A DNA stretch of 64,000 bases from Pseudomonas tumuqii (GTDB lineage: Bacteria; Pseudomonadota; Gammaproteobacteria; Pseudomonadales; Pseudomonadaceae), in NCBI RefSeq assembly GCF_013184545.1, contig NZ_JAAOJA010000002.1, positions 372,001 to 436,000 of the forward strand. Reading direction: 5' to 3'. The notes under the pieces are model-generated. The model was not told where the DNA came from, made no database searches, and worked only from the letters and a program-made list of their open reading frames with translations. The translations under genes were made by a program, and so were the position numbers. Positions 9,280-17,047 of the stretch are shown in pieces (within the stretch, counting starts at the first letter, position 1; every line of letters begins with the position of its first letter).

Positions 9280-9390
9280 GCTTGTGAAAAAACTCTCACC
9301 TACTGCGGCCGCCTGCAAACGCCGTAACGCGCCTTACGGCGAAGACCTGGAGACGGCCTGGCTACGACGCTCGATATTTTCACAACCTCT
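9280..9390. repeat. Small element with inverted ends related to copies A and C
   Basis: The left end reads GCTTGTGAAAAAACTCTCAC and the right end, reversed, reads AGGTTGTGAAAAT. The left end resembles the forward copy at 59253 (GCTTGTGAAGAATTCTCGC) and the right end resembles copy A at 2500. A non-coding palindromic unit, perhaps a MITE- or REPIN-like element, is the simplest reading. Confidence 0.45.
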
Positions 9391-9423
9391 GAGGCTTTCG
9401 TGCTGCCTTGATCGAAGGAAGGT

Positions 9424-9744
9424 TCAGTCGCGTTTCTTCATCAGGTGGGGGGCCATGCTCAAGTTGCTGGGACGACGCAGGCGGCGTCGACACAGGCGCC
9501 ACACCGCGATGCCGGCCCACAGCAGGAACAAACCGAATACCAGCAGTACCGCGGCTGCGCCGGTCGAATCGTTCAGCGCGCCAAGCGCTGGCGCCCGGCC
9601 GAGCAGGCTGGCTGCACCGGCCATCGCCAACAGCACGCCGAAGGCGGCAAACAGGGCTGCCAGTATGGCTGCGAGGCGCATGCGCCAGTTACCCGGGCCG
9701 CGTGGGCGCAGGCGGCGAGCATCGAAACCATCGGATAATTTCAT
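9424..9744 (-). CDS. Small two-helix membrane protein
   Basis: I cannot assign this 106-residue protein. It has two strong membrane helices (around LAAILAALFAAFGVLLAMAGAA and AAAVLLVFGLFLLWAGIAVW) and arginine-rich cytoplasmic flanks, including a C-terminus rich in Arg/Lys. ATG at 9744 has GAGGAAAT upstream and is preferred over the in-frame codon at 9816. Confidence 0.65.
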   Translation of the reverse strand: MKLSDGFDARRLRPRGPGNWRMRLAAILAALFAAFGVLLAMAGAASLLGRAPALGALNDSTGAAAVLLVFGLFLLWAGIAVWRLCRRRLRRPSNLSMAPHLMKKRD

Positions 9745-9843
9745 TCCGATTTCCTCAGTGGGTATCGGCGGTATGACCGGTAGATGGTGTGGTGGTTCCG
9801 GCGGCATGCCAGGCATGGCCGCAGGTTGTGACCTGGTCTGGGT

Positions 9844-10440
9844 TCAGATCAGGGAGCTGGCTTGCGCCACCACCGCCGCGAAGTTGTCAGCCAGGGCAAT
9901 GATCTCTGCGCGGTGCATGTCGGCGGCGCTGATGACCTTGCCGTCCAGTGTCGGTAGGTCGCGGGTGGCGCAGGCGGCATCGACCACCGTGCAGCGATAG
10001 CCATAGTCCTTGGCCGCGCGCACCGTGGTGCTGATGCTCGAGTGGGTCATGAAGCCACAGACGATCAGGTCGAGGTGACCAAGCGCTTGCAGCTGGTCAT
10101 GTAAATCGGTCCCGGAGAAGGCGTTGGGCATGCGTTTCTCCACCACGATCTCACCGGGCAGCGGTGCGACTTCAGGCAGGTGGTGGCCGCGAGGGCCGCG
10201 GGGGTCGAGCAGGCCGTCGGGAATGCCCAGGTGCTTGACGTGGACGATAGAGGCGCCGGTGTTACGCGCGGCGGTCAGCAGTTTGGCGATCTCCGCGAGC
10301 GCCGGATCGAGCCCTGGCAGTTGCAGCACGCCGCTGCGGTACTCCTCCTGGGCGTCGATGATCAGCAGGGTCGCATTGCCCAGGGTGGCGGGGGCATGGC
10401 TGCGCCCTGTGAGCTGAAACAGTGTTTGCGGATGAGACAT
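9844..10440 (-). CDS. Isochorismatase-fold hydrolase with Ser at the nucleophile position
   Basis: This 198-residue protein belongs to the isochorismatase/cysteine-hydrolase superfamily. Catalytic D29 (LLIIDAQEEY) and K102 (VVEKRMPNAF) are in place. In the third motif (CGFMTHSSISTTVRAA) the usual nucleophilic Cys, as in THMCVSTTAR, is Ser135. This resembles true isochorismatases, which also lack that Cys, more than amidase-type nicotinamidases. The substrate is unknown. It is monocistronic on the minus strand. Confidence 0.82.
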   Translation of the reverse strand: MSHPQTLFQLTGRSHAPATLGNATLLIIDAQEEYRSGVLQLPGLDPALAEIAKLLTAARNTGASIVHVKHLGIPDGLLDPRGPRGHHLPEVAPLPGEIVVEKRMPNAFSGTDLHDQLQALGHLDLIVCGFMTHSSISTTVRAAKDYGYRCTVVDAACATRDLPTLDGKVISAADMHRAEIIALADNFAAVVAQASSLI

Positions 10441-10597
10441 GACCTAACTCCTCGCTGGCGCGGACGACAGTGTCCATTGTCCGCCTGTGTGACGCTGCTG
10501 TGAACCTCTTCGGCGCGCAGCCTTGCGCGCTAACGCGGCGACGAACAGAATCGAACCTATCCAGAGGGGCTGGAGTCTTACGCAAAAGGAGTTGCTT

Positions 10598-10735
10598 ATG
10601 GATTTGTTGTCACTATTTTCCGCACATTTCTGGTTGTTGTTCGCTCTGGCGATTTCCATCGCGGTGTTTCGCGAGCTCAAGCGCGAGCCGAATGAGCCAT
10701 CCGCGCGCGCGCCGCGGCGCAAGAAAACCGAGTGA
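10598..10735 (+). CDS. 45-residue single-helix membrane protein
   Basis: The protein starts MDLLSLFSAHFW, has one membrane helix (about residues 8-25) and a basic Arg/Lys tail (APRRKKTE). ATG at 10598 has a strong AAGGAG ribosome-binding site seven bases upstream, which supports real expression. It resembles small Pseudomonas inner-membrane peptides, but I do not know a function. A stable hairpin follows the stop. Confidence 0.65.
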   Translation: MDLLSLFSAHFWLLFALAISIAVFRELKREPNEPSARAPRRKKTE

Positions 10736-10749
10736 GCGCCCGGGAGTGA

Positions 10750-10778
10750 GCGCCCGGCAGGTCGCCGGGCGCGGTTTG
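10750..10778 (+). terminator. GC-rich hairpin between the convergent small ORF and nhaD
   Basis: A nine-pair stem GCGCCCGGC / GCCGGGCGC with an AGGTC loop is followed only by GGTTT. It lies between two convergent stops and probably serves both, but the T run is short. Confidence 0.55.
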
Positions 10779-10779
10779 G

Positions 10780-12069
10780 TCAATAGAGGCCGAATAGCTG
10801 GAACTGCAGGTACCAGATGCCCAGTGAACCGAGGAAGTTGACCAGGATGGCCGGCAGGAACTTCAGGTGCACGCCGAAGCTGTAGCTCTTGTCCAGCGAC
10901 ATGGCCATGACCCCGGCGGCCGAGCCGACCACGGTCAACGAGCCGCCAATCCCGACCATCAAGGCGTTAAGTGCCCACTGATCGAGACCCAGTTGCGGGT
11001 TGGACATCAGGGCCGCGGCTTCGACCGGCACGTTATCCATGACCCCGGAGGCCATGCCGAGAATCACGTTGACCCCGGTTGGGCTCATGACCTCGAACAG
11101 TTGCGAGATATAGGTCAGCCAGCCGACATGGTTGAGGCAGGCAACCGAGGTGATGATGCCGATAAAGAACAGCAGGGCGTTCCATTCGACCTTTTGCAGT
11201 TGATCCTGCCAGGGCAGTTCGATACCGCGGCGCATCAGCAACCAGGCATAGAGTGCGACCAGGCCCAGGCCGATACCGATGGCGAATTCGATGCTGACCT
11301 TGAGTAGGATGTTGCATAGCACCGCACCGACCACCGCGAAGAAGCCGACGATGGCCAGCCCTGCGCCTCCGGGCTTGAGGCCGGTTTCCGAGGGGTCGGC
11401 CAGGTGGATCAGATCCTTGCCATCAAGCTTGCGCAAATAGAAGAAATGCAGGGTGGCGGCGCACAGCAGCCAGCCGATCAGTGCCGAGGGAATCAACAGC
11501 AACAGCCCGGCGATGCTGATCTTGCCCGCCAGCACCACCATCAGGCTGGTCGAGGTGCCGAGAAACCACACGCCACTGTTGGACGCCACGACGATGTTGC
11601 ACAGCGCCACATGGGTGTAACGCTGGTTGGTGGAGATGCTTTTCACCGTTTTACCGAAGATCATCGCGGTGGTGATGTTGTTGAGAAACGGCGAGAGCAG
11701 CGCCGATAGGGCACCAGTGGCCCAGAACATGCCTTTGGCACCCAGGCCCTTGCGCATGAGGTAGCCATTGAGCGCGGTAAACACGTTCCGCTCGTTGAGC
11801 AGTTCGACCACCATCCACATGAATGCCATGAAGGCGATCAGGCCGAACAGTTCTTCCTTGGTCTCGCTTTGCGCGTGGAGGAAATACTGGAAACCGTTGG
11901 GGTCGTTGATGGCGTAGTGGGCGCCGATTACGATCAAGCCGGACAGCATGAACATGGCCGGTTTGAATTTATCCATCTCCAATTGTGCTTCAAAAACGAT
12001 AAGCGTCATGCCAAGCAGGAATATCGCCAGCACGAGCAAGCCCGTGAGCGAGAAGGGTTCTATGACCAT
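10780..12069 (-). CDS. nhaD: NhaD-type Na+/H+ antiporter
   Basis: This 429-residue polytopic inner-membrane protein of the NhaD family exchanges Na+ (or Li+) for protons. Family features include SPFLNNITTAMIFGKT in the first half, SGVWFLGTSTSLM, and SGVMDNVPVEAAALMSNP in the second. The asparagine- and aspartate-containing re-entrant motifs are in the expected order. ATG at 12069 (MVIEPFSL) is chosen because sequence upstream is not conserved-looking, although the ribosome-binding site is weak. It is divergent from prmB. Confidence 0.88.
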   Translation of the reverse strand: MVIEPFSLTGLLVLAIFLLGMTLIVFEAQLEMDKFKPAMFMLSGLIVIGAHYAINDPNGFQYFLHAQSETKEELFGLIAFMAFMWMVVELLNERNVFTALNGYLMRKGLGAKGMFWATGALSALLSPFLNNITTAMIFGKTVKSISTNQRYTHVALCNIVVASNSGVWFLGTSTSLMVVLAGKISIAGLLLLIPSALIGWLLCAATLHFFYLRKLDGKDLIHLADPSETGLKPGGAGLAIVGFFAVVGAVLCNILLKVSIEFAIGIGLGLVALYAWLLMRRGIELPWQDQLQKVEWNALLFFIGIITSVACLNHVGWLTYISQLFEVMSPTGVNVILGMASGVMDNVPVEAAALMSNPQLGLDQWALNALMVGIGGSLTVVGSAAGVMAMSLDKSYSFGVHLKFLPAILVNFLGSLGIWYLQFQLFGLY

Positions 12070-12246
12070 TTGGGGTGGATCTCGGAAGGAAGGGTAGGGA
12101 AGGGTTAAGAAGTCGTTACAAATTATATCGAAGCCCCTGGCGCGCAGGCAGTGGCTGGAACTCGGCTCGACAGATTTATTTTCGTCCCCGCGTGCAGTGC
12201 GGGCGGTTCGGCTAAACTGCGCCAACTTTTGCCAGGAGAGACTCTT

Positions 12247-13167
12247 GTGACTGCAGTGCCTACCCGTTTACGGACCCTGCGTGATTACATCCGCTGGGCT
12301 GTCAGCTGTTTCAATCGCGAAGAACTGTTCTTCGGTCACGGCAGCGACAATGCTTGGGACGAGGCCCGCCAGTTGGTGCTGGGTGCGGTGCATCTGCCCT
12401 GGGAGATCGCCGACAGCTACCTCGACTGCCGCCTGGAGGACGACGAGCAGGCGCATCTGCAAGCCTTGCTCAAGCGGCGCATCGAGGAGCGCGTACCGAC
12501 TGCCTACCTGCTGGGCGAGGCCTGGTTCTGTGGCCTGCCATTCATCGTCGATGAGCGCGTGCTGATCCCCCGCTCACCGATTGCCGAGCTGATCGCGCAA
12601 CATTTCTATCCCTGGCTCCCCGAGGAACCTGCGCGGATTCTCGACCTGTGCAGCGGCTCCGGCTGCATCGGCATCGCCTGTGCCTACGAATTTCCCGAGG
12701 CCGAGGTGGTACTGGCTGACCTGTCGTATGAGGCGCTGGAGGTGGCCAACCAGAATATCGAGCGGCACCAGCTGGATGAGCGTGTCTACACCGTGCAGGG
12801 TGATGGCTTTGACGGTTTGCCGGGGCAGCGTTTCGATTTGATCGTATCCAACCCGCCCTACGTCGATGCCGAGGATTTCGCCGATATGCCGGCCGAATAC
12901 CAGCACGAGCCGGCCCTGGGCCTGGCCTGCGGCGAGGATGGACTGAATCTGGTACGGCGCATGCTGGCCGAGGCGGCCGATCATCTGACTGACAAGGGCT
13001 TGCTGATCGTCGAAGTCGGCAATAGCCAGGTGCATGTCAGCGCCCTGTACCCGGAAGTCGACTTCACCTGGCTGGAGTTCGAGCGCGGCGGCCATGGCGT
13101 GTTCCTGCTGGCGGCCCAGCAGTGCCGTGAGCATCAGGCGTTGTTTCGCCAGCGTCTTGCCGGTTGA
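12247..13167 (+). CDS. prmB: Ribosomal protein uL3 glutamine N5-methyltransferase
   Basis: This 306-residue SAM-dependent methyltransferase has an N-terminal helical domain ([12 protein letters not shown]), the link [11 protein letters not shown], the SAM-binding stretch [14 protein letters not shown], and the NPPY motif ([11 protein letters not shown]) that binds the target glutamine. The [10 protein letters not shown] segment is typical of PrmB rather than PrmC. GTG at 12247 is used, with AGGAGA seven bases upstream. Confidence 0.93.
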   Translation: MTAVPTRLRTLRDYIRWAVSCFNREELFFGHGSDNAWDEARQLVLGAVHLPWEIADSYLDCRLEDDEQAHLQALLKRRIEERVPTAYLLGEAWFCGLPFIVDERVLIPRSPIAELIAQHFYPWLPEEPARILDLCSGSGCIGIACAYEFPEAEVVLADLSYEALEVANQNIERHQLDERVYTVQGDGFDGLPGQRFDLIVSNPPYVDAEDFADMPAEYQHEPALGLACGEDGLNLVRRMLAEAADHLTDKGLLIVEVGNSQVHVSALYPEVDFTWLEFERGGHGVFLLAAQQCREHQALFRQRLAG

Positions 13168-13261
13168 TGGCGCTGCTTCGACGGTAGTGCGGTTGGTTCC
13201 AGCAGCGTTGCTGGGTAACACGGGGGCAGAAGGTGCGCTGTGCGCCGCTACACGTTTGGCA

Positions 13262-13888
13262 TCAGCGACTCAGCAACGAGGCCGCACCAGCACCGCCAAA
13301 CAGGGCCGCGCTGACCCGGTTGAACCATACCTGGCCTTTGCCCGAACGCAGGTAGCGCGCCGCGCCATGGGCGCTGAGGCCATAGAACAGTTTGCAGCTC
13401 AGATCGAGCACCGCCCAGGTGGCGATCATCACCAGCAGCTGGGTCAGCATCGGCCGCTCGGCGCTCATGAATTGCGGCAGGAAGGCGGCGAAGAACAGGA
13501 TGTCCTTGGGGTTGCTGGCGCCCAGGCCGAAAGCCTTCCAGAACATGGCGACAAAGCCCGGATTGACCGCTTGCTCCTCGCTGCTGACCGGCTTGGCGGC
13601 CTGGCGCGAGGCCTGCCAGCTCTGCCAGGCGAGGTAGAACAGGTAGAGCGCGCCGACGATCTTCAGGGCGCTGAACAACTGCTCCGAGGCCAGCAGCAGG
13701 GCGCCGAGGCCAAGCGCCGAGGCGCTGAGCAGGCAGATCGAGGCCGATACCCCGCCGAGAAACGCCGGCAGCGAGCGGCGCAGGCCATAGTTCAGGCTGT
13801 TGCTGACCATCAGCAGCGACAGGGGCCCGGGGATCAGGATCACGATCAGCGCGGCGCTGCTGAACAGCAGCCAGGTTTCCAGACTCAT
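13262..13888 (-). CDS. LysE/RhtB family amino-acid exporter
   Basis: This 208-residue inner-membrane protein has about six helices and the RhtB-family features: the IPGPLSLLMVSNSL region near the N-terminus, GLRRSLPAFLGG, and NPKDILFFAAFLPQF in the middle. Family members export amino acids or related small molecules; the substrate here is not predictable. ATG at 13888 has GGAG upstream. A GTG three codons earlier is possible but would use the ribosome-binding site as its own codon. Confidence 0.87.
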   Translation of the reverse strand: MSLETWLLFSSAALIVILIPGPLSLLMVSNSLNYGLRRSLPAFLGGVSASICLLSASALGLGALLLASEQLFSALKIVGALYLFYLAWQSWQASRQAAKPVSSEEQAVNPGFVAMFWKAFGLGASNPKDILFFAAFLPQFMSAERPMLTQLLVMIATWAVLDLSCKLFYGLSAHGAARYLRSGKGQVWFNRVSAALFGGAGAASLLSR

Positions 13889-13911
13889 TGCACTCACTCC
13901 AGATACGGGAA

Positions 13912-13939
13912 AGCCCCGGTCTATTGCGCCGGGGCTCGT
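13912..13939 (-). terminator. Hairpin downstream of the purine permease
   Basis: The eight-pair stem AGCCCCGG / CCGGGGCT is followed, on the minus strand, by TTT. It lies beyond the REPIN that follows the permease stop. Confidence 0.55.
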
Positions 13940-13998
13940 TGCTGCCTAATTTGCCTTAAAGGAAGGCTATGGTTACCTGTTGCATGCAGCAATCCCTT

Positions 13999-14070
13999 GT
14001 AGGAGCCAGCTTGCTGGCGATCTGGTTCGGCAAGCAGCGCAAAAGCATCGCCAGCAAGCTGGCTCCTACA
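13999..14070. repeat. REPIN (paired REP hairpins)
   Basis: GTAGGAGCCAGCTTGCTGGC and its exact inverse bracket a 26-base centre. The same REP pair recurs at 47847-47935. This is the familiar Pseudomonas REP family found between genes. Confidence 0.85.
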
Positions 14071-14084
14071 GATTGGGGCATAGC

Positions 14085-15434
14085 CTAAAGGAAGGCGAAC
14101 TTGGCGATAAAGATCATGCACAACACATACAGGCTGACGGAAACCTTGTCACGCTGGCCGGTCAGCAGCTTCAGCGTGGCATAGGTCAAGAAGCCCAGGG
14201 CAATGCCGTTGGCGATGGAGAAGGTCAGCGGCATCATCACCACGGTCACGATCGCCGGGATGGTATCGGTCTGGTCTTTCCAGTCGATATGCGCCATGCC
14301 GCTCATCATCAGCATCGCCACATAGATCAGCGCGCCGGCGGTGGCGAAGGCCGGAATCATGCCGGCCAGTGGGGCGAAGAACATCGCCGCAAGGAACAGT
14401 ATGCCGACGGTGACCGCGGTCAGCCCGGTACGTCCACCGGCGGCAACGCCCGAGGCGCTTTCCACATAGCTGGTCACCGGCGGGCAACCGACCATGGCGC
14501 CGATCACGCTGGAGGTGCTGTCGGCCTTCAATGCTTTCGACAGGTTCTGGATCTTGCCGTCCTCGTCGACCAGGTTGGCGCGGTGCGCCACCCCCATCAG
14601 GGTACCGGCGGTGTCGAACATGTTGACGAAGAGGAAGGCCAGAATCACGCTGATCATCGCCACGTTGAAGGCGCCGGCGATGTCCATGGCCAGGAAGGTC
14701 GGCGCCAGGCTTGGCGGCATCGACACCAGACCGTTGTACTCGACCAGGCCCATGGCCCAGCCCACGGCGGTGACGCCGAGCATGCTGAACAGAATGGCGC
14801 CGAACACGTTGCGGTGGCTGAGCGCCGCGATCAGCAGAAAACACACAGCGGCCAGCAGTGCGGTCGGTTCGCCGAACGAGCCCATGGTCAGCAGGGTGGC
14901 CGGGCTGTCGACGACGATGCCGGCGGTTTTCAGGCCGATCAGCCCGAGGAACAAGCCGACCCCGGCGCCCATGGCAAAGCGCAAGCTCGTGGGGATGCTG
15001 TTGAGCAACCATTCGCGAATGCGTGACAGGCTCATGATCATGAACAGCACGCCGGAGATGAACACGGCGCCCAGCGCAATCTGCCAGCTATAGCCCATCT
15101 CGCCTACCACGGTATAGGTGAAGAAGGCATTCAGGCCCATGCCGGGGGCCAGGCCGACCGGCCAGTTGGCGTAGAGGCCCATGAGGAAGCAACCCAGGGC
15201 CGCGCCGATGCAGGTGGCGACGAAGGCCGCACCGTGATCGATACCCGCGCTGGCCATGATGCTGGGGTTGACGAAGATGATGTAGGCCATGGTGACGAAG
15301 GTCGTCAGGCCGGCGAGCAGTTCGGTCTTGATCGTGGTGCGGTGCTCGCTCAGCTTGAAAAACCGTTCGAGCAGGCCAGGGTTGACCAACCCCTGGACGT
15401 GAGTCGCCTGTTGTTCTTGTTTAGCGCTTTCCAC
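14085..15434 (-). CDS. NCS2-family purine permease (AzgA/PbuG-like)
   Basis: This 449-residue protein with about twelve membrane helices belongs to the AzgA-like branch of NCS2 and likely imports hypoxanthine/guanine or related purines. Signatures include TTFVTMAYIIFVNP near residue 45, GLAPGMGLNAFFTY, and the NMFDTAGTLMGV segment in the middle. The start is GTG at 15434 with AGGAG nine bases upstream. It is divergent from a GntR gene and near guaD-xdh, which fits purine uptake for catabolism. A dyad shared with xdhA lies 110 bases upstream of the start. Confidence 0.9.
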   Translation of the reverse strand: MESAKQEQQATHVQGLVNPGLLERFFKLSEHRTTIKTELLAGLTTFVTMAYIIFVNPSIMASAGIDHGAAFVATCIGAALGCFLMGLYANWPVGLAPGMGLNAFFTYTVVGEMGYSWQIALGAVFISGVLFMIMSLSRIREWLLNSIPTSLRFAMGAGVGLFLGLIGLKTAGIVVDSPATLLTMGSFGEPTALLAAVCFLLIAALSHRNVFGAILFSMLGVTAVGWAMGLVEYNGLVSMPPSLAPTFLAMDIAGAFNVAMISVILAFLFVNMFDTAGTLMGVAHRANLVDEDGKIQNLSKALKADSTSSVIGAMVGCPPVTSYVESASGVAAGGRTGLTAVTVGILFLAAMFFAPLAGMIPAFATAGALIYVAMLMMSGMAHIDWKDQTDTIPAIVTVVMMPLTFSIANGIALGFLTYATLKLLTGQRDKVSVSLYVLCMIFIAKFAFL

Positions 15435-15543
15435 AGTGGGTACTCCTCATCTCTCTTGTTGTGTACCACCCAGAGTCGTTATTGCGCACGCTTCGGCTCT
15501 CTGAGGTAGGTGGTGCGTTTAGGTGCGCTCACTGGCTCATTTG

Positions 15544-15559
15544 TTGACCATAAGGTCAG
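15544..15559. promoter_or_regulatory. Purine-associated dyad, permease copy
   Basis: TTGACCATAAGGTCAG is of the form TTGAC-N6-GTCAG. It lies exactly 110 bases from the permease start codon. Two further copies lie in the xdhA promoter at the same distance. A common regulator is inferred, identity unknown. Confidence 0.55.
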
Positions 15560-15585
15560 AAAGCTACACTGGCGCGATTATGAGG

Positions 15586-15595
15586 TTGTATACAA
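15586..15595. promoter_or_regulatory. Palindrome TTGTATACAA, possible GntR operator
   Basis: This is a perfect ten-base palindrome. FCD-type GntR regulators of the FadR branch commonly bind short palindromes with GT-N(x)-AC ends, and a gntR gene starts downstream. Related palindromes follow at 15937 and 15957. Confidence 0.4.
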
Positions 15596-15936
15596 AAAAA
15601 GCAAATAATGTTTTCTATTCTCGGTCGGATGCCAGATCAATGTCATACCAGGCAGTGCTGCACTGCTTTGAGTGCGGCACTTGCAGCCTTGGTATATTTA
15701 AAAATCTATTAAAAACATCCAGATAAAGTTCCTGGCCGAGATTTTTCGGCAGCTCGCGGCGAGTGTTTTCAGCGCGACTACAAGTGCGATCAATGGCGCC
15801 TTAAGCTGATTTTTCTGCAGCAATATCGTTTTTTATAAGAAATAAATTTAGTGGTATCAGGCCGCGTTGGCTGCGCAGGCAACATTCGGCAGGGCTGGTC
15901 GCGCATTGCTGCGCGGCATCGCGATGGTCGTACATG

Positions 15937-15966
15937 TCGTATACGAATTGATCAAATTGTGTACAA
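15937..15966. promoter_or_regulatory. Pair of GTRTAC palindromes before gntR
   Basis: TCGTATACGA (15937-15946) and TTGTGTACAA (15957-15966) are exact or near palindromes with starts 20 bases apart. They lie about 106 bases before the GntR start codon. The two-turn spacing suits binding on one face of the helix; autoregulation is an inference. Confidence 0.4.
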
Positions 15967-16071
15967 TGCGCCGGTATTTTTTCTGTTTTTCGCCACATAC
16001 TGCTTGCCAGTCACCGGGTGAACAGCAGTAGAGTCTGGGAAACAGGCCGAACCTCTTTAACGCGAGCCAGA

Positions 16072-16842
16072 ATGAACGAGCAATTGCAGCCTCTCAAGAA
16101 ACAGCCGGGTACCGGAAAAAGCAGCCATAGCGGGACTCAGGACGATGTCGTCTACGCGCATATCTTCGACGCCATTCTCGAACAGCGCCTGGCGCCTGGT
16201 ACCAAGCTGAGCGAAGAGGCCTTGGGCGAAATCTTCGGCGTTAGTCGCACCATCATCCGCCGCGCATTGTCGCGCCTGGGCCATGAAAGCGTCGTGCTGC
16301 TACGACCCAATCGTGGTGCGGTGGTCGCCAGCCCCAGCGTCGAAGAAGCCCGGCAGATCTTCTACGCGCGGCGCATGGTCGAGCGTGCGATTACCGAATT
16401 GGCGGTGGTGCATGCCACGCCCGAGCAACTGGCCGAACTGCGGCAGATGGTCAAGGACGAGCAAGCCTGCTTCTCCCGTGGTGACCGTGGTGCGGGTATC
16501 CGCCTGTCCGGCGAGTTCCACCTGAAACTGGCCGAGGCGGCGAAGAATGCGCCGCTGATCAGCTTCCAGCGCAGTCTGGTGTCACAGACTTCCTTGATCA
16601 TCGCCCAATACGAAAGCGGCAGCCGTTCGCATTGCTCCTACGACGAGCACAACCAGCTGATCGATGCCATCGAGGCTCGCGATGCGACCAAGGCCGTGAG
16701 CCTGATGATGCATCACATGGATCATATCGACAGCAAGCTCAACCTCGACGAGGAGAGCGCCTCCGACGACCTGCACGCGGTGTTCTCGCACCTGTTGCAG
16801 ACCGGCAAGAAAAAGCCGGGCCGCGGCGCTGCCAATCGCTGA
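16072..16842 (+). CDS. GntR-family (FCD-domain) transcriptional regulator
   Basis: This 256-residue regulator has a winged helix-turn-helix at about residues 25-95 (LAPGTKLSEEALGEIFGVSRTI) and a C-terminal helical FCD effector domain (residues 100-245). The EFHLKLAEAAKN and YDEHNQLIDAIEARD motifs contain the usual metal/effector ligands. It sits between a purine permease and guaD-xdh, so control of purine catabolism is likely; the effector is unknown. ATG at 16072 starts the family-like N-terminus after a disordered 40-residue lead. Confidence 0.9.
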   Translation: MNEQLQPLKKQPGTGKSSHSGTQDDVVYAHIFDAILEQRLAPGTKLSEEALGEIFGVSRTIIRRALSRLGHESVVLLRPNRGAVVASPSVEEARQIFYARRMVERAITELAVVHATPEQLAELRQMVKDEQACFSRGDRGAGIRLSGEFHLKLAEAAKNAPLISFQRSLVSQTSLIIAQYESGSRSHCSYDEHNQLIDAIEARDATKAVSLMMHHMDHIDSKLNLDEESASDDLHAVFSHLLQTGKKKPGRGAANR

Positions 16843-16861
16843 TTTCCGGCTTGGACAAGAG

Positions 16862-16892
16862 AAGCTCCGATGCGTGAGCCTCGGGGCTTTTC
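16862..16892 (+). terminator. Terminator of the gntR gene
   Basis: The stem AAGCTCCGA / TCGGGGCTT has one G-T pair, a ten-base loop and a following TTTTC run. It begins 20 bases after the stop. Confidence 0.75.
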
Positions 16893-16950
16893 ATTGGCGG
16901 CGAGTGACGCCTGAGCAGTAGCCCGAAGTCAGGGGAGCGTTGCCGATCTT

Positions 16951-17040
16951 GCCCCGGATTGCATCCGGACTACGCGGGTAGGGCGCGTCGCTGTGGGAGG
17001 GGCTTTAGCCGCGACAGTCGCCGCTGAAGCGCCTCCCACG
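16951..17040. repeat. Two repeat types between gntR and guaD
   Basis: A CCGGATTGCATCCGG palindrome (16954-16968) belongs to the same family as copies at 42940 and 49699-49855. It is followed by the inverted pair GTGGGAGGGGCTT...GCGCCTCCCAC (16993-17039), another known Pseudomonas REP type. Confidence 0.7.
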
Positions 17041-17047
17041 GGTTGTC

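Larger units (their letters stand above)
15435..16071. promoter_or_regulatory. Divergent regulatory region between the permease and gntR genes
   Basis: This 637-base space has no convincing gene and is more A/T-rich than its surroundings. It holds the TTGAC-N6-GTCAG dyad (15544-15559) and three palindromes with a GTRTAC core at 15586, 15937 and 15957, described separately. Confidence 0.6.

Noticed and set aside
15435..15543. Purine riboswitch in the permease leader
   Set aside because: I could not find the conserved three-way-junction core; the leader is short and better explained by protein operators.
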